Positions 7,994 through 16,751 of a DNA stretch of 64,000 bases are shown here, piece by piece. This stretch comes from Tabrizicola_A aquatica (GTDB taxonomy: Bacteria; Pseudomonadota; Alphaproteobacteria; Rhodobacterales; Rhodobacteraceae), in the NCBI GenBank assembly GCA_965194375.1, contig CBDAEL010000002.1; one strand, written 5' to 3'. The position numbers and the translations under genes are program-made. A model generated the notes under the pieces. The model saw only the letters and a program-made list of their open reading frames with translations. It did not search any database and was not told where the DNA came from. Position 1 is the first letter of the stretch. Every line of letters starts with the position of its first letter.

Positions 7994-8653
7994 TTACTTC
8001 TGAGGGCGCGCCTTCTTTTCATTCGCAGTGCCGCCAGGTTTTTGTTCGCTGCGCGGTTTCTTGGCGCCAACTGCAGAAATAGGTGGGGGTAGCTCATGTG
8101 TGCTTGGCTCCTCAACAATCTCTGCCTTGCCCGCAGCCACCAGCCGCCCCGCGTCTTCCACTTTCACAGCAATCATCGAGCCTTCAAAAAACACCATCCC
8201 ATTGACTTCTGCCTCGACCACAATTCGCACTCTTTGCCAAGATTTTTGCTCCACATCGAGCGACTCCACAGCGACAGAGTCATCTTTAGCTGGCGCGCTT
8301 GGATCCGCGACGGGCTGCACTGACCTCAAGGCCAGCAGCTTGAGCTTCTGGGACCCTTCCGGGTTCGTCTGCATAAAACTCTGCACGTCAGGGCCTGGCT
8401 GCCCCTTGCGCAAGGCTTCAAGGCGCCGACGCAGAATCCATGTTTGAGCGGACAAATTTGCAAGCCGTCCCTCTTCCGTTTTCTGGGTTTCAAAAACTGT
8501 CTTCAATTGCACAAGCGCATCTGAAAGGGACAGTCGCCCCAACGCAGATAATGTCTTTTCGCGCGCGCGTTCCAACTTAGGGCTAAGCTTTGGATCAGCG
8601 GGCGATCCGGTTGCGCGGCGCGCGGTTTCGCGGCCCTTGGAAGTGGGTAACAT
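7994..8653 (-). CDS. Unknown flagellar-locus protein with helical N-terminal half
   Basis: A 219-aa protein. The ATG at 8653 is chosen because AAGGAG precedes it by 9 nt; the longer frame to 8707 would run into the flgB promoter. Residues ~20-85 are helical and charged, with coiled-coil-like spacing (LERAREKTLSALGRLSLSD). The middle is a beta-rich stretch (VRIVVEAEVNGMVFFEGSMIAVKVEDA), and the C-terminal tail is Pro/Lys-rich and probably disordered. There is no signal peptide or transmembrane segment. It diverges from flgB and precedes the extra rod gene on the same strand. Size and helical start would fit a chaperone or regulator, but I do not recognise the family. Confidence 0.62.
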   Translation of the reverse strand: MLPTSKGRETARRATGSPADPKLSPKLERAREKTLSALGRLSLSDALVQLKTVFETQKTEEGRLANLSAQTWILRRRLEALRKGQPGPDVQSFMQTNPEGSQKLKLLALRSVQPVADPSAPAKDDSVAVESLDVEQKSWQRVRIVVEAEVNGMVFFEGSMIAVKVEDAGRLVAAGKAEIVEEPSTHELPPPISAVGAKKPRSEQKPGGTANEKKARPQK

Positions 8654-8677
8654 CTTTTTTCGCTCCTTGTCATCAAG

Positions 8678-8694
8678 TTGGCACTGCGCTTGCA
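8678..8694 (+). promoter_or_regulatory. Sigma-54 promoter of the flgB-flgL operon
   Basis: TTGGCACTGCGCTTGCA matches the consensus TGGCAC-N5-TTGCA completely in the conserved positions, with GG-N10-GC spacing. Predicted start is near 8705, about 48 nt before the flgB ATG. Confidence 0.85.
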
Positions 8695-8752
8695 AATTCC
8701 GATCCAACTCGACCGCAGAACATCATCAAGCGCAACCCGATAGAAGACAAAC

Positions 8753-9142
8753 ATGGACAGCATCTCCGCCTCTTTGAACGTTCATGCGCAAGCCCTCGGG
8801 CTTCGCAATAAGCGAAATGAGATTCTGGCGTCGAACATCGCAAACGCGGCAACGCCGCATTTTAAAGCTCGTGACTTCAACTTCGCGCAAGAGCTGGACA
8901 AGCGAATGGCTAGTGGTGATCCACTTCGCACAACTGATGCGCGCCACATTCCCCAGGTCGGCGGGGCTGGGGCAACTGATCTTAAATTTCGTGTTCCGAC
9001 CGAGCCTTCGCTGGATGGCAATACTGTCGAACTGGCTGTCGAGCAGGTGCAGTTCTCGGAGAACGTTATTCGGTACCAAACATCTCTCGGTTTTCTGAAC
9101 CGTAGGATCAGCGGCCTAGAATCCGCTATCAAGGGAGAGTAA
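8753..9142 (+). CDS. flgB: FlgB, proximal rod protein
   Basis: FlgB is a proximal rod subunit exported by the flagellar type III system. The 129-aa length is normal. The N-terminal helix holds the family signature (RNKRNEILASNIANAATPHFKARDF), and the C-terminal helix (QFSENVIRYQTSLGFLNRRI) packs the D0 core. It is the first gene of the hook-basal-body operon, behind the sigma-54 promoter at 8678, and flgC begins 3 bp after its stop. Confidence 0.95.
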   Translation: MDSISASLNVHAQALGLRNKRNEILASNIANAATPHFKARDFNFAQELDKRMASGDPLRTTDARHIPQVGGAGATDLKFRVPTEPSLDGNTVELAVEQVQFSENVIRYQTSLGFLNRRISGLESAIKGE

Positions 9143-9145
9143 AAA

Positions 9146-9562
9146 TTGGATAAGGTCAATTCGGTCTTTGACGTAGCATCCCGGGCAATGTCGGCGCAGA
9201 TGACGCGCCTAAATACCATCGCTTCGAACCTAGCGAATGCTAACACCGTCGCCTCATCGTCCGCTGAGGCCTACAAAGCCCTTCGCCCCGTATTTGCGGC
9301 GCAGTTCTCGGAAAAGGTCAACAAGTCAGGCCTTGCGACCGTTGGAATTGAAGGCATTGTCGCGCTCGATCGCGAGCCCGGCAAAACATACGCGCCTGAC
9401 CATCCAAAAGCCGATGAACAAGGTTACATCTATCGCGCCGCGGTAGATACCGATGAAGAGATGGTCGAGATGCTCGAAGCATCCCGCCATTATCAAAACA
9501 ATCTCGAAGTCCTGTCGACGCTACGTACGCTGATGATGCGCACGATCAGCATGGGCCGCTAA
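9146..9562 (+). CDS. flgC: FlgC, proximal rod protein
   Basis: FlgC is a proximal rod subunit. The 138-aa protein shows the N-terminal signature (TRLNTIASNLANANTVASS) and the C-terminal pattern (TDEEMVEMLEASRHYQNNLEVL). The start is a TTG at 9146, three bases after flgB stops, with AAGGGAG inside the end of flgB as ribosome site. No ATG gives a full-length product. Confidence 0.95.
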   Translation: MDKVNSVFDVASRAMSAQMTRLNTIASNLANANTVASSSAEAYKALRPVFAAQFSEKVNKSGLATVGIEGIVALDREPGKTYAPDHPKADEQGYIYRAAVDTDEEMVEMLEASRHYQNNLEVLSTLRTLMMRTISMGR

Positions 9563-9582
9563 TCCGAAAAGGATCCACTACT

Positions 9583-10287
9583 ATGGCGACAATTGACTCC
9601 AACAACGCAGCGCAACAGGCACTGTTCGAAAAACTGGGGATTTCCACGACATCGGGCAGCAAACCGAACGCAAAGCTTGGAAACCGAAATCTCGGTCAGG
9701 ACGAGTTTCTGAAATTGATGACCACGCAGCTCCAGAACCAAGATCCATTTGCGCCTATGGAGAACGGCGATTTTATCGCTCAAATGGCACAGTTCTCAAG
9801 CGTGACCGGGATCCGCGAGATATCTACCGGAATTACCGCGCTCGCAGATGAAATGAAGAAGATGCGGGTTGCGACAGCGTCTAATCTTCTTGGTCATTCA
9901 GTACTGGTGCCCGGCACAACGGCACGTCCGGATGACAAAGGTGAGATCCATGGTGTGATCGATCTACCCGCTGCCTCGAGCACAACACGCATATCTTTCT
10001 CTGACAAAGTGACTGGCGAGTTGCTGCACGAAGTCGATCTTGGGAGCCAGCCATCCGGCCTTGTTGGGTTCAGTTGGGCGACAATTCCGCCCGAAGTACT
10101 TGCTAAAGGCAACCCCATTCAACTGGAAGTAACGGCCAACACAGGCGGTGGACAGCAAGTCTTGCAACCCTCTGTTTTTGCGAAGGTTCTGGCGACTTCA
10201 GCTGTCGCAGACAGAACCAATGACATCATGCTCGACGTTCAAGATTACGGCGAGATCGCCACAAGCAACATCACCAAGTTCCGCTGA
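9583..10287 (+). CDS. flgD: FlgD, hook-capping protein
   Basis: FlgD caps the growing hook and guides FlgE polymerisation. The 234-aa protein has the conserved N-terminal export and cap region (LGQDEFLKLMTTQLQNQDPFAPMENGDFIAQMAQFSSV). The C-terminal part has the FlgD Ig-like and tudor-like strand pattern (HGVIDLPAASSTTRISFSD). It lies between flgC and flgE. The cap has to work with an exceptionally large FlgE here, yet FlgD itself is of ordinary size. Confidence 0.94.
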   Translation: MATIDSNNAAQQALFEKLGISTTSGSKPNAKLGNRNLGQDEFLKLMTTQLQNQDPFAPMENGDFIAQMAQFSSVTGIREISTGITALADEMKKMRVATASNLLGHSVLVPGTTARPDDKGEIHGVIDLPAASSTTRISFSDKVTGELLHEVDLGSQPSGLVGFSWATIPPEVLAKGNPIQLEVTANTGGGQQVLQPSVFAKVLATSAVADRTNDIMLDVQDYGEIATSNITKFR

Positions 10288-10311
10288 TCCTCGCACCGAA
10301 AGGCAAAACTC

Positions 10312-13300
10312 ATGTCATTCTACACAGCACTGACCGGACTTAACGGCGCGCAATCAGATATCTCGGCCACGTCCAACAACATCGCCAACGTCGGAACGAC
10401 CGGTTTCAAAAGAAGCCGTGCCGAATTTGGCGACATCTTCGCGACGTCTCCATTGCAGAACTCATCTTCGTCAATTGGCTCGGGTGCTATCCTAAAGGGC
10501 ATTAAGCAGCAATTCACCCAAGGCAACATTGCTTCATCACTGAACGCACTGGACCTCGCGATCTCTGGTCAGGGCTTCTTTGCGCTAAAGCCCTCGCTCA
10601 CTTCGTCCCAGACCGTTTACACCCGCAATGGGTCGTTTAACGTGGACAATGACCGATATGTTGTCGATAGCTCGGGACAGTATTTGCTGACTTACCCGGT
10701 GAACACCGACGGATCTGTCACGGCCAAAGACCTCGACAGCGCCGTGCCGCTAAAACTCCCAGTGACGTCCGGCGACCCGAACGCAACCTCAAATATTCGC
10801 CTTGGCGTCAACGTGCCCGCTGATGCACCGGTTGTCACGAATCTTCCAAAATTCGCAAACGGCTATGTTTTTGATCCGAGTGACGCCGAAAGCTATACCA
10901 ACTCCACGTCGATCACCATCTTTGACGACCTTGGAAACCCGACCATTGCGACAATCTATTTCATCAAGACGCAAAATGCTTCTGCGTCGGATCCGACGAA
11001 CAAATACGACACTCGGCTTGTTATTGATGACACAGTGATCGATCCAAATCTGGTCGCCGCTGTGAATGATAACGGTAAGCAGATTTTCGTAGACCGTTTC
11101 GGAAATCAGACCACGCAGGTTCCTGATGACAACTACTTCCTGGAAGGAAAGGGCGCACCTCTTTATAAGCTCGACGATCTTCGCACAAAGGTGAACTCAC
11201 AGCCAGCGTCCATTCAGGGTGAACAAGCTGGCTTTGACTTTGGCGAAGAAGGCGACAAGCTCATTGAGATTGTGACGGATCCACTCATGTTCCCCGCCAC
11301 GGAAGAGGGTGGCAACACGAATTCCGGCGTTTTCTGGGGCAAGGACTTCTTGCTGGTCAACGTTGATGACAGTGACGCCCCAGTGTCTATTAATTTAAGA
11401 CCGGGAAAGTACAACGCAACCCAGCTTGCGGCAGAAGTTGAGCGCGCGATTAATGAAGCCTATGGCGATGATAAGAAGTTTCAGATTGTTCAGAACGTGG
11501 ACGACGAGTTGACAATCGATCTTTTTAAACTTGGAACCGACGGAAGTCCGGTCTCCCTTGGTGAGAACAGAATTACCGTTGATCTTCTGAAGGAGACGTC
11601 TGTTTCGGAACTCGCGGGCATTGCCATCGACGGCGCCTCCCCTGACTTCACAAAAGATGAATTTCTGGTGCATGTCCAACAACGCATCAATGCAACCCTG
11701 AATGATTATATCGATCCAACTGGGAACAATGGTGCAGCGACCCTGGGTCTGGATGGACGACTGTTCACACGCGCAGTGGGAGAAAAAATCTCGACACCCC
11801 CGAGCGCGCCTGCAATCATTCAGCTTGATCACAATGTTGGGACGGCAGGTATCACCGCCGCAAGTGAAACCAAATTTCTCGCATACTCCAACTTTGGCAA
11901 TAAGCCTTCTTTGTCGGTCTTTGATGGCAGCATACCCCTGACGACTGCCAATGGTACTAACACGCTTACATATGACCCGACGCAAAACAAAATCACGTTG
12001 TACGTAAAGTCGGCAGACTATGATCCAAAGTCAGCCACAATTCAGCTGCAAGGTCCGACCACTGGCCAGTTTGGGGCGCTGTTGAATGGCCGAACGTTGC
12101 GCCTGATTGACTCAGCAGGCGTTACCGAGGGCATCTACACAAAGATTCAGATTGATGCTTCCGGATTGGCACTGTCAGAGACTGGATTTTCATATGGTTC
12201 AAGCGACGGAGCAATCAATCTGCTCTTTAACCCATCATCAGACGTTGAAGCGTTTTTTGAAGGTGCCAAGAATGGGACTGAGGGGGTCGTCACAACCTTT
12301 AACAGTTCCAAGATTGTGCTGCGTGAGATCGGCACTGATGCCAACAGAAAAACATCCGATACGTCCTATGAGCATGCCTTCGTGATTTCGAACTTCGATC
12401 AGCGCGTCGCATTGGCGGCACCGGTCAACGCGAACAAGCTTTCCTACGATCCGCTTAAAAAGGAGATTACCCTTCTGGTCCCGAAGGCCAGCTATAATCC
12501 TGAATCTGCAACCGTTCAGTTGCGGGGTCCCACCAACGGGCAATTCGGGACCTCGCTCAATGGGCGCACATTACAGCTGATCAACTCTAACGGTGTGACT
12601 GTGACCGACTCGTCCGTTACCCCTGCAGTAGATTATACGCAGATCAAGATCGACGCTTCGGGCCTGAATTTGCCTGCAACCGCCTTTGTATTTGGCAACA
12701 ACGACGCCGCCATCAGTCTGCTGTTCAATCCGTCTTCTGGAACGAAACAGTCCGCCGTCAGTTCGCTAGGTCTAACAAATTTTGTTTATGATGGCACCAG
12801 CACAACGACCATTGCGAACTCAGAAACAAGAATCAACTTGGTTAATAAACTAAACTGGGTGGACGAGACCAACCCCGCCATCAAAGTGTCTTATGATGGC
12901 GTTAACCAAAGGCTCCAGTTCTCCGTCGATCGTACGATTCTTGGGACCGGAACTGGGTCCAACTTCAATTCGTTCACAGTTTACGGATCGTCAGACGCTC
13001 AAGATACAAACAACCTCGGCATCCCTGACAGCGGAAATGCGACCCAGGTGCTAATCCGTGGTGGGGAGATCTTGTCGGCTGAGAGCTTTGTCGCAGACGG
13101 CGAAGAAATCCAGTTGAACGACAAACGCTACGGAGTCACGGTCGGATATAAGTCTGACACAAAGTCCTTTGTAATCAACTCTGGTACCACCGGCGAGAAT
13201 ATCGCCGAGAATGGCGCCATTGGTGTTTCCAATTCCCAAAAAGCTTCAAATATTCAAATCGGTCGCAGGACGCTAAACAGTGATGGAACGGTTGATGCGA

Positions 13301-14430
13301 GCGAAGTCATAAATCTTGAGAATCGGATCATCGGTGGTGGTGAGAATTCTGTTCTTGGATTTGGCGTTACAAAGTCTGACTATCTCTTCAACGCCGGGCG
13401 AGGCTTGGCAGCACAGTCTGCAATCGCAACGGGCAGGGCAGCGCAAGGTGATCTGACCAATGTATTCCGACTGACCGGAAACGGTGGCGAGAACATCTTC
13501 AACATTTCGGTGAACGGGATTTCTGGCGTGATTGAAATTCCAGCGGGGAACTATGTGGGTACAACCCTCGCCACCGCGCTTGAGGAGAGAATCAACCAGA
13601 TTTCCGACCCCGTGACTGGCGAAGGTGTGGGCGGCGTGACGGTGCGCTATTCGGCGGCAACGAACAGCTTCACCTTTATAACTGGCACGACCGGTGATGC
13701 CTCAACAATCAAAGTCAAAGGCACTTCCCGGCTTGGGCTTGACGATGTGCCTTTGGGCGTCGGTGCGATCCCGAAGATCTATAATCTTGTGCAAGCCAAA
13801 AACGCCGATGGCGTTGCACTCTATGTGGATCCAGACGGCAATGTGGTCACCACTCCGCCAGAGAACATGGTGTCAGGATACTACCCCCTCTATATTGATG
13901 AAGGCGAGTTGACCTTTGACAAGACGGGTAAACTGGTCAGCCCAAAGAATATGGTGAGTTTCGAGCAACAAGGCGATGGTTTCTCGATTTCTCTGGCGGT
14001 GGATTTCTCTGCATCTACCCAATATGCACAACCCTTCTCGGTTCTCTCGGTCGAGCAAGACGGTTTTACGTCTGGTCGTCTTGATGGCTTGGAAATTGAT
14101 AGCGCGGGGACGATCCGGGCCAACTACACCAATGGGCAAAACAACCCGTTGGGAAAGATTGTAGTCGCCTCGTTCAACAACCAGAACGGTCTAAAACAGG
14201 TCGGTAACGCCACTTATGTGGAGACAGCGGTATCTGGTTCACCGCAAGTGGGCGAGGCTGGCTCCGAGGGCTTTGGTAGTGTTCAGTCGGGTTCGCTGGA
14301 GCGTTCGAACGTGGATATCACAGAAGAATTGGTGAACCTGATTACTGCGCAGCGCAACTTCCAAGCTGCAGCGAAGGCGATCGAAACGACGACGACCTTG
14401 ACGCAGACCATCATCAACATCCGAATGTAA
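10312..14430 (+). CDS. flgE: FlgE, giant flagellar hook protein (1372 aa)
   Basis: FlgE polymerises into the hook, the universal joint. The ends are standard. The N-terminus has the D0 signature (ISATSNNIANVGTTGFKRSR) followed by LALDLAISGQGFFAL-type strands, and the C-terminus has FGSVQSGSLERSNVDITEELVN and the final D0 helix. Between them lies about 950 residues of extra surface domains, making it more than three times the length of the enteric hook protein (about 400 aa). Residues about 552-643 and 710-809 are a duplicated domain. The frame is intact over 4.1 kb with normal codon use, so this is not an assembly artefact of one frameshift. The inserted part should lie on the outer surface of the hook. 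Confidence 0.95.
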   Translation: MSFYTALTGLNGAQSDISATSNNIANVGTTGFKRSRAEFGDIFATSPLQNSSSSIGSGAILKGIKQQFTQGNIASSLNALDLAISGQGFFALKPSLTSSQTVYTRNGSFNVDNDRYVVDSSGQYLLTYPVNTDGSVTAKDLDSAVPLKLPVTSGDPNATSNIRLGVNVPADAPVVTNLPKFANGYVFDPSDAESYTNSTSITIFDDLGNPTIATIYFIKTQNASASDPTNKYDTRLVIDDTVIDPNLVAAVNDNGKQIFVDRFGNQTTQVPDDNYFLEGKGAPLYKLDDLRTKVNSQPASIQGEQAGFDFGEEGDKLIEIVTDPLMFPATEEGGNTNSGVFWGKDFLLVNVDDSDAPVSINLRPGKYNATQLAAEVERAINEAYGDDKKFQIVQNVDDELTIDLFKLGTDGSPVSLGENRITVDLLKETSVSELAGIAIDGASPDFTKDEFLVHVQQRINATLNDYIDPTGNNGAATLGLDGRLFTRAVGEKISTPPSAPAIIQLDHNVGTAGITAASETKFLAYSNFGNKPSLSVFDGSIPLTTANGTNTLTYDPTQNKITLYVKSADYDPKSATIQLQGPTTGQFGALLNGRTLRLIDSAGVTEGIYTKIQIDASGLALSETGFSYGSSDGAINLLFNPSSDVEAFFEGAKNGTEGVVTTFNSSKIVLREIGTDANRKTSDTSYEHAFVISNFDQRVALAAPVNANKLSYDPLKKEITLLVPKASYNPESATVQLRGPTNGQFGTSLNGRTLQLINSNGVTVTDSSVTPAVDYTQIKIDASGLNLPATAFVFGNNDAAISLLFNPSSGTKQSAVSSLGLTNFVYDGTSTTTIANSETRINLVNKLNWVDETNPAIKVSYDGVNQRLQFSVDRTILGTGTGSNFNSFTVYGSSDAQDTNNLGIPDSGNATQVLIRGGEILSAESFVADGEEIQLNDKRYGVTVGYKSDTKSFVINSGTTGENIAENGAIGVSNSQKASNIQIGRRTLNSDGTVDASEVINLENRIIGGGENSVLGFGVTKSDYLFNAGRGLAAQSAIATGRAAQGDLTNVFRLTGNGGENIFNISVNGISGVIEIPAGNYVGTTLATALEERINQISDPVTGEGVGGVTVRYSAATNSFTFITGTTGDASTIKVKGTSRLGLDDVPLGVGAIPKIYNLVQAKNADGVALYVDPDGNVVTTPPENMVSGYYPLYIDEGELTFDKTGKLVSPKNMVSFEQQGDGFSISLAVDFSASTQYAQPFSVLSVEQDGFTSGRLDGLEIDSAGTIRANYTNGQNNPLGKIVVASFNNQNGLKQVGNATYVETAVSGSPQVGEAGSEGFGSVQSGSLERSNVDITEELVNLITAQRNFQAAAKAIETTTTLTQTIINIRM
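11965..12738 (+). repeat. Internal duplicated domain in flgE (period 474 bp, 158 aa)
   Basis: Two protein segments align along their length: 11965-12240 (starting LTYDPTQNKITLYV) and 12439-12738 (starting LSYDPLKKEITLLV). Shared landmarks are SATxQLxGPTxGQFG, SLNGRTL/LLNGRTL, IxIDASGL and LLFNPSS. The nucleotide sequences have diverged, so the duplication is not recent. The second copy has an extra ~8 residues after the NGRTLQLINSNGV strand. Confidence 0.85.
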
Positions 14431-14454
14431 TATCACTAGAGAGGGGTCGTTGAA

Positions 14455-15210
14455 ATGGACCGCATGATCCATACTGCACTGAACTCAATACGAAACCTCT
14501 ATGACATTCGGTTCACGACATCCCAGAACTTAGCCAATATGGCGGTTCCGGGATTCCGTCGTGAAATGCAGAACGAGGGGGGTAGCGGTTTTATGCTGGA
14601 AGACGGCCAGCTTAGCCCGCGTGCATTCGCATTGGAAATGGGAGCCAATCAGTTCTCCGAGGAACAAGGCGCGATCGCGCCGTCCGATCTCGCGACGGAC
14701 ATCGCATTGGTCAATGACTCATACTTCATTGTAGATCCTGGCGCGGGAAACTTTGCGCTTTCCCGTCGCGGAGATCTCAAAACCAACTCTGAGGGTCAGT
14801 TGATTGACGGCGCTGGCAGTGTCATGATGTCGAGCGCAATGCAGCCAATTGAGATTCCGGCATTTCGAGAGATTCAGATCACCCAGATCGGCGAGGTCTT
14901 GGTGAACCCCCTTCAAGCAGAGGTTGGACAGTTCGTCTCTGTAGGGTTCATTTCGACCACTGCTCCAGTCTCCAAGATGGCTAAAGATCTTGACGGGCAC
15001 ATTCGATATTCAGACGGAACAGCGATCACACCGGATCAATCTGGCAAGATCATGCAGAATGCGCTTGAAGCGTCGAACGTCAATCCCGTTGAAGAACTTG
15101 TTTTCTCGATGGAGATGCAACGGCAGTTTGAAATCAATATGAAGCTCATTTCGGCTGCAAAAGATTTGGATGAAGGCGGCGCGCAACTTTTGCGGCTGCC
15201 CAACGAATAA
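14455..15210 (+). CDS. flgF: FlgF, proximal rod protein
   Basis: FlgF is a rod subunit of 251 aa. The N-terminal helix (FTTSQNLANMAVPGFRREM) is a divergent form of the SNNLANxxTxGFKR signature. The C-terminal helix (ALEASNVNPVEELVFSMEMQRQFEINM) is typical of FlgF/FlgG. It sits between flgE and flgG in the canonical order. Compared with the extra paralogue at 6983-7804, this one is shorter and less conserved at its N-terminus, so which of the two is the true functional FlgF is open. Confidence 0.9.
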   Translation: MDRMIHTALNSIRNLYDIRFTTSQNLANMAVPGFRREMQNEGGSGFMLEDGQLSPRAFALEMGANQFSEEQGAIAPSDLATDIALVNDSYFIVDPGAGNFALSRRGDLKTNSEGQLIDGAGSVMMSSAMQPIEIPAFREIQITQIGEVLVNPLQAEVGQFVSVGFISTTAPVSKMAKDLDGHIRYSDGTAITPDQSGKIMQNALEASNVNPVEELVFSMEMQRQFEINMKLISAAKDLDEGGAQLLRLPNE

Positions 15211-15277
15211 CAAATTTCTGAGACTATGGCACGGTGTTTGCAACAGAAGACATAGCAGTTTCAAAAGGACTTGAGCC

Positions 15278-16066
15278 ATGTCTTCAAGCGCTATGCATGT
15301 TGCGACCACGGGTCTCAACGCTCAGCAGATCAAGATGCAGGTCATTGCCAACAATCTGGCAAACGTAAATACAAACGGCTTTAAGCGAGATCGCGCCAAC
15401 TTTGAAAGCCTGCTTTATCAGGTCATGCGATCAGGTGGGGCGCAAACTTCCGACGGAACAATGCTGACATCGTCCGCGACCATCGGCACTGGGGTACGGT
15501 TGGTTTCAACCGACAAGCTCTACACTCAGGGCAATTTGATCAGCACAGAGAACTCGATGGATTTGGCCGTTGATGGCCAGGGTTTCTTTCAAGTTCTATT
15601 GCCTGATGGGCGCATGGGTTACACGCGGAATGGTGCATTCTCCCGGGATGCGGAAGGCACTTTGACCACGGCGTCAGGGTATGTTGTTCAACCCGAAATT
15701 CAGATTCCCGAGGGCGCGACGGAGATCAACGTGGGTGCAAACGGCGTCGTGTCCGTATTGGTCGGCGGGCAGGCAGAACCTCAAGAAGTGGGGCAACTGA
15801 CGCTTGTGGATTTCATCAACCCACGCGGTCTGCAGCCGATTGGCGAGAGCTTTGCAGTGGAGACGCCTGCTTCGGGTGGCCCAATTGAAGGCAACCCGTT
15901 TGAAGGTGGCTTTGGGAAGATTACCCAGGGCTTCCTTGAGGGGTCGAACGTCAATGTCGTTCAGCAACTCGTCGACATGATCGAAACCCAACGCGCCTAT
16001 GAAGTGAGCTCGAAATCGATCACCGCAGTTGATGAGATGATGCGCTACGTCTCGAACAATCTTTGA
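15278..16066 (+). CDS. flgG: FlgG, distal rod protein
   Basis: FlgG builds the distal rod that passes through the P and L rings. The 262-aa length is normal and the signatures are textbook: QVIANNLANVNTNGFKRDRA near the start, the DLAVDGQGFFQV strand, YTRNGAFSRDAEG, and the C-terminal EGSNVNVVQQLVDMIETQRAYE. flgH follows after 14 bp; flgA, often found near here, is absent. Confidence 0.96.
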   Translation: MSSSAMHVATTGLNAQQIKMQVIANNLANVNTNGFKRDRANFESLLYQVMRSGGAQTSDGTMLTSSATIGTGVRLVSTDKLYTQGNLISTENSMDLAVDGQGFFQVLLPDGRMGYTRNGAFSRDAEGTLTTASGYVVQPEIQIPEGATEINVGANGVVSVLVGGQAEPQEVGQLTLVDFINPRGLQPIGESFAVETPASGGPIEGNPFEGGFGKITQGFLEGSNVNVVQQLVDMIETQRAYEVSSKSITAVDEMMRYVSNNL

Positions 16067-16080
16067 TCGGAGGTCGCGTG

Positions 16081-16740
16081 ATGACGACATCTAGTTTCAA
16101 GCTTGGGCTGATCTTCTTGGCACTCACAGCCTGCTCCGAGGTCGTTGAGGAGCGGGCAAGCGAAGACTACCAGCCGATCTATAACATGCCAGAGGAGATT
16201 GATCCCTCGGCAATGCCGAGTGGCGCGATTTACTCAAGCGCGCAGGTCGGTCTCTTTGCTACGGACAGACGCGCCGCGCGTGTCGGGGACATCTTGACCA
16301 TTGCTTTTACCGAAAGCTTCTCGGCAACGAAGTCACAAAATGCGGCGTCCACCAAGACCAGCAGCACAAACTTGACACTGCCGTTGTTGGCCACATCCGC
16401 AAGCGGTGAGCTTGCGACAGGCGGCGGTCAGAATTTCACGGGATCTGGGTCGGCGGCACAGTCCAACTCCTTGACGGGCCAAGTTTCTGTCCACGTGATA
16501 CGTGTTTTGCCGGGCGGGAACCTTGAAATCCTTGGCCAAAAGCGCCTCACGTTGAACAACGGCGATGAGTACATTCGCGTCCAAGGTATCGTGCGACCGG
16601 AGGATATTTCGTCCGACAACGTCGTTCAATCAGACCGTATTGCGAACGCCGACATCAAGTATATCGGCGCGGGTGAACTGGCGGACACCGGCAAACAAGG
16701 TTGGCTGGGCCGAACCTTAACTGCCGTCAATCCGTTCTAA
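16081..16740 (+). CDS. flgH: FlgH, L-ring lipoprotein
   Basis: FlgH forms the outer-membrane L ring. The 219-aa product has a lipoprotein signal peptide with lipobox LALTAC, and the FlgH core is clear (LFATDRRAARVGDILTIAFTES, then SVHVIRVLPGGNLEILGQKRL and VQGIVRPEDIS). The ATG at 16081 is preferred because GGAGG lies 7-11 bp before it and the longer frame overlaps the end of flgG. flgI starts 11 bp after the stop. Confidence 0.95.
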   Translation: MTTSSFKLGLIFLALTACSEVVEERASEDYQPIYNMPEEIDPSAMPSGAIYSSAQVGLFATDRRAARVGDILTIAFTESFSATKSQNAASTKTSSTNLTLPLLATSASGELATGGGQNFTGSGSAAQSNSLTGQVSVHVIRVLPGGNLEILGQKRLTLNNGDEYIRVQGIVRPEDISSDNVVQSDRIANADIKYIGAGELADTGKQGWLGRTLTAVNPF

Positions 16741-16751
16741 AGGACGCAATC

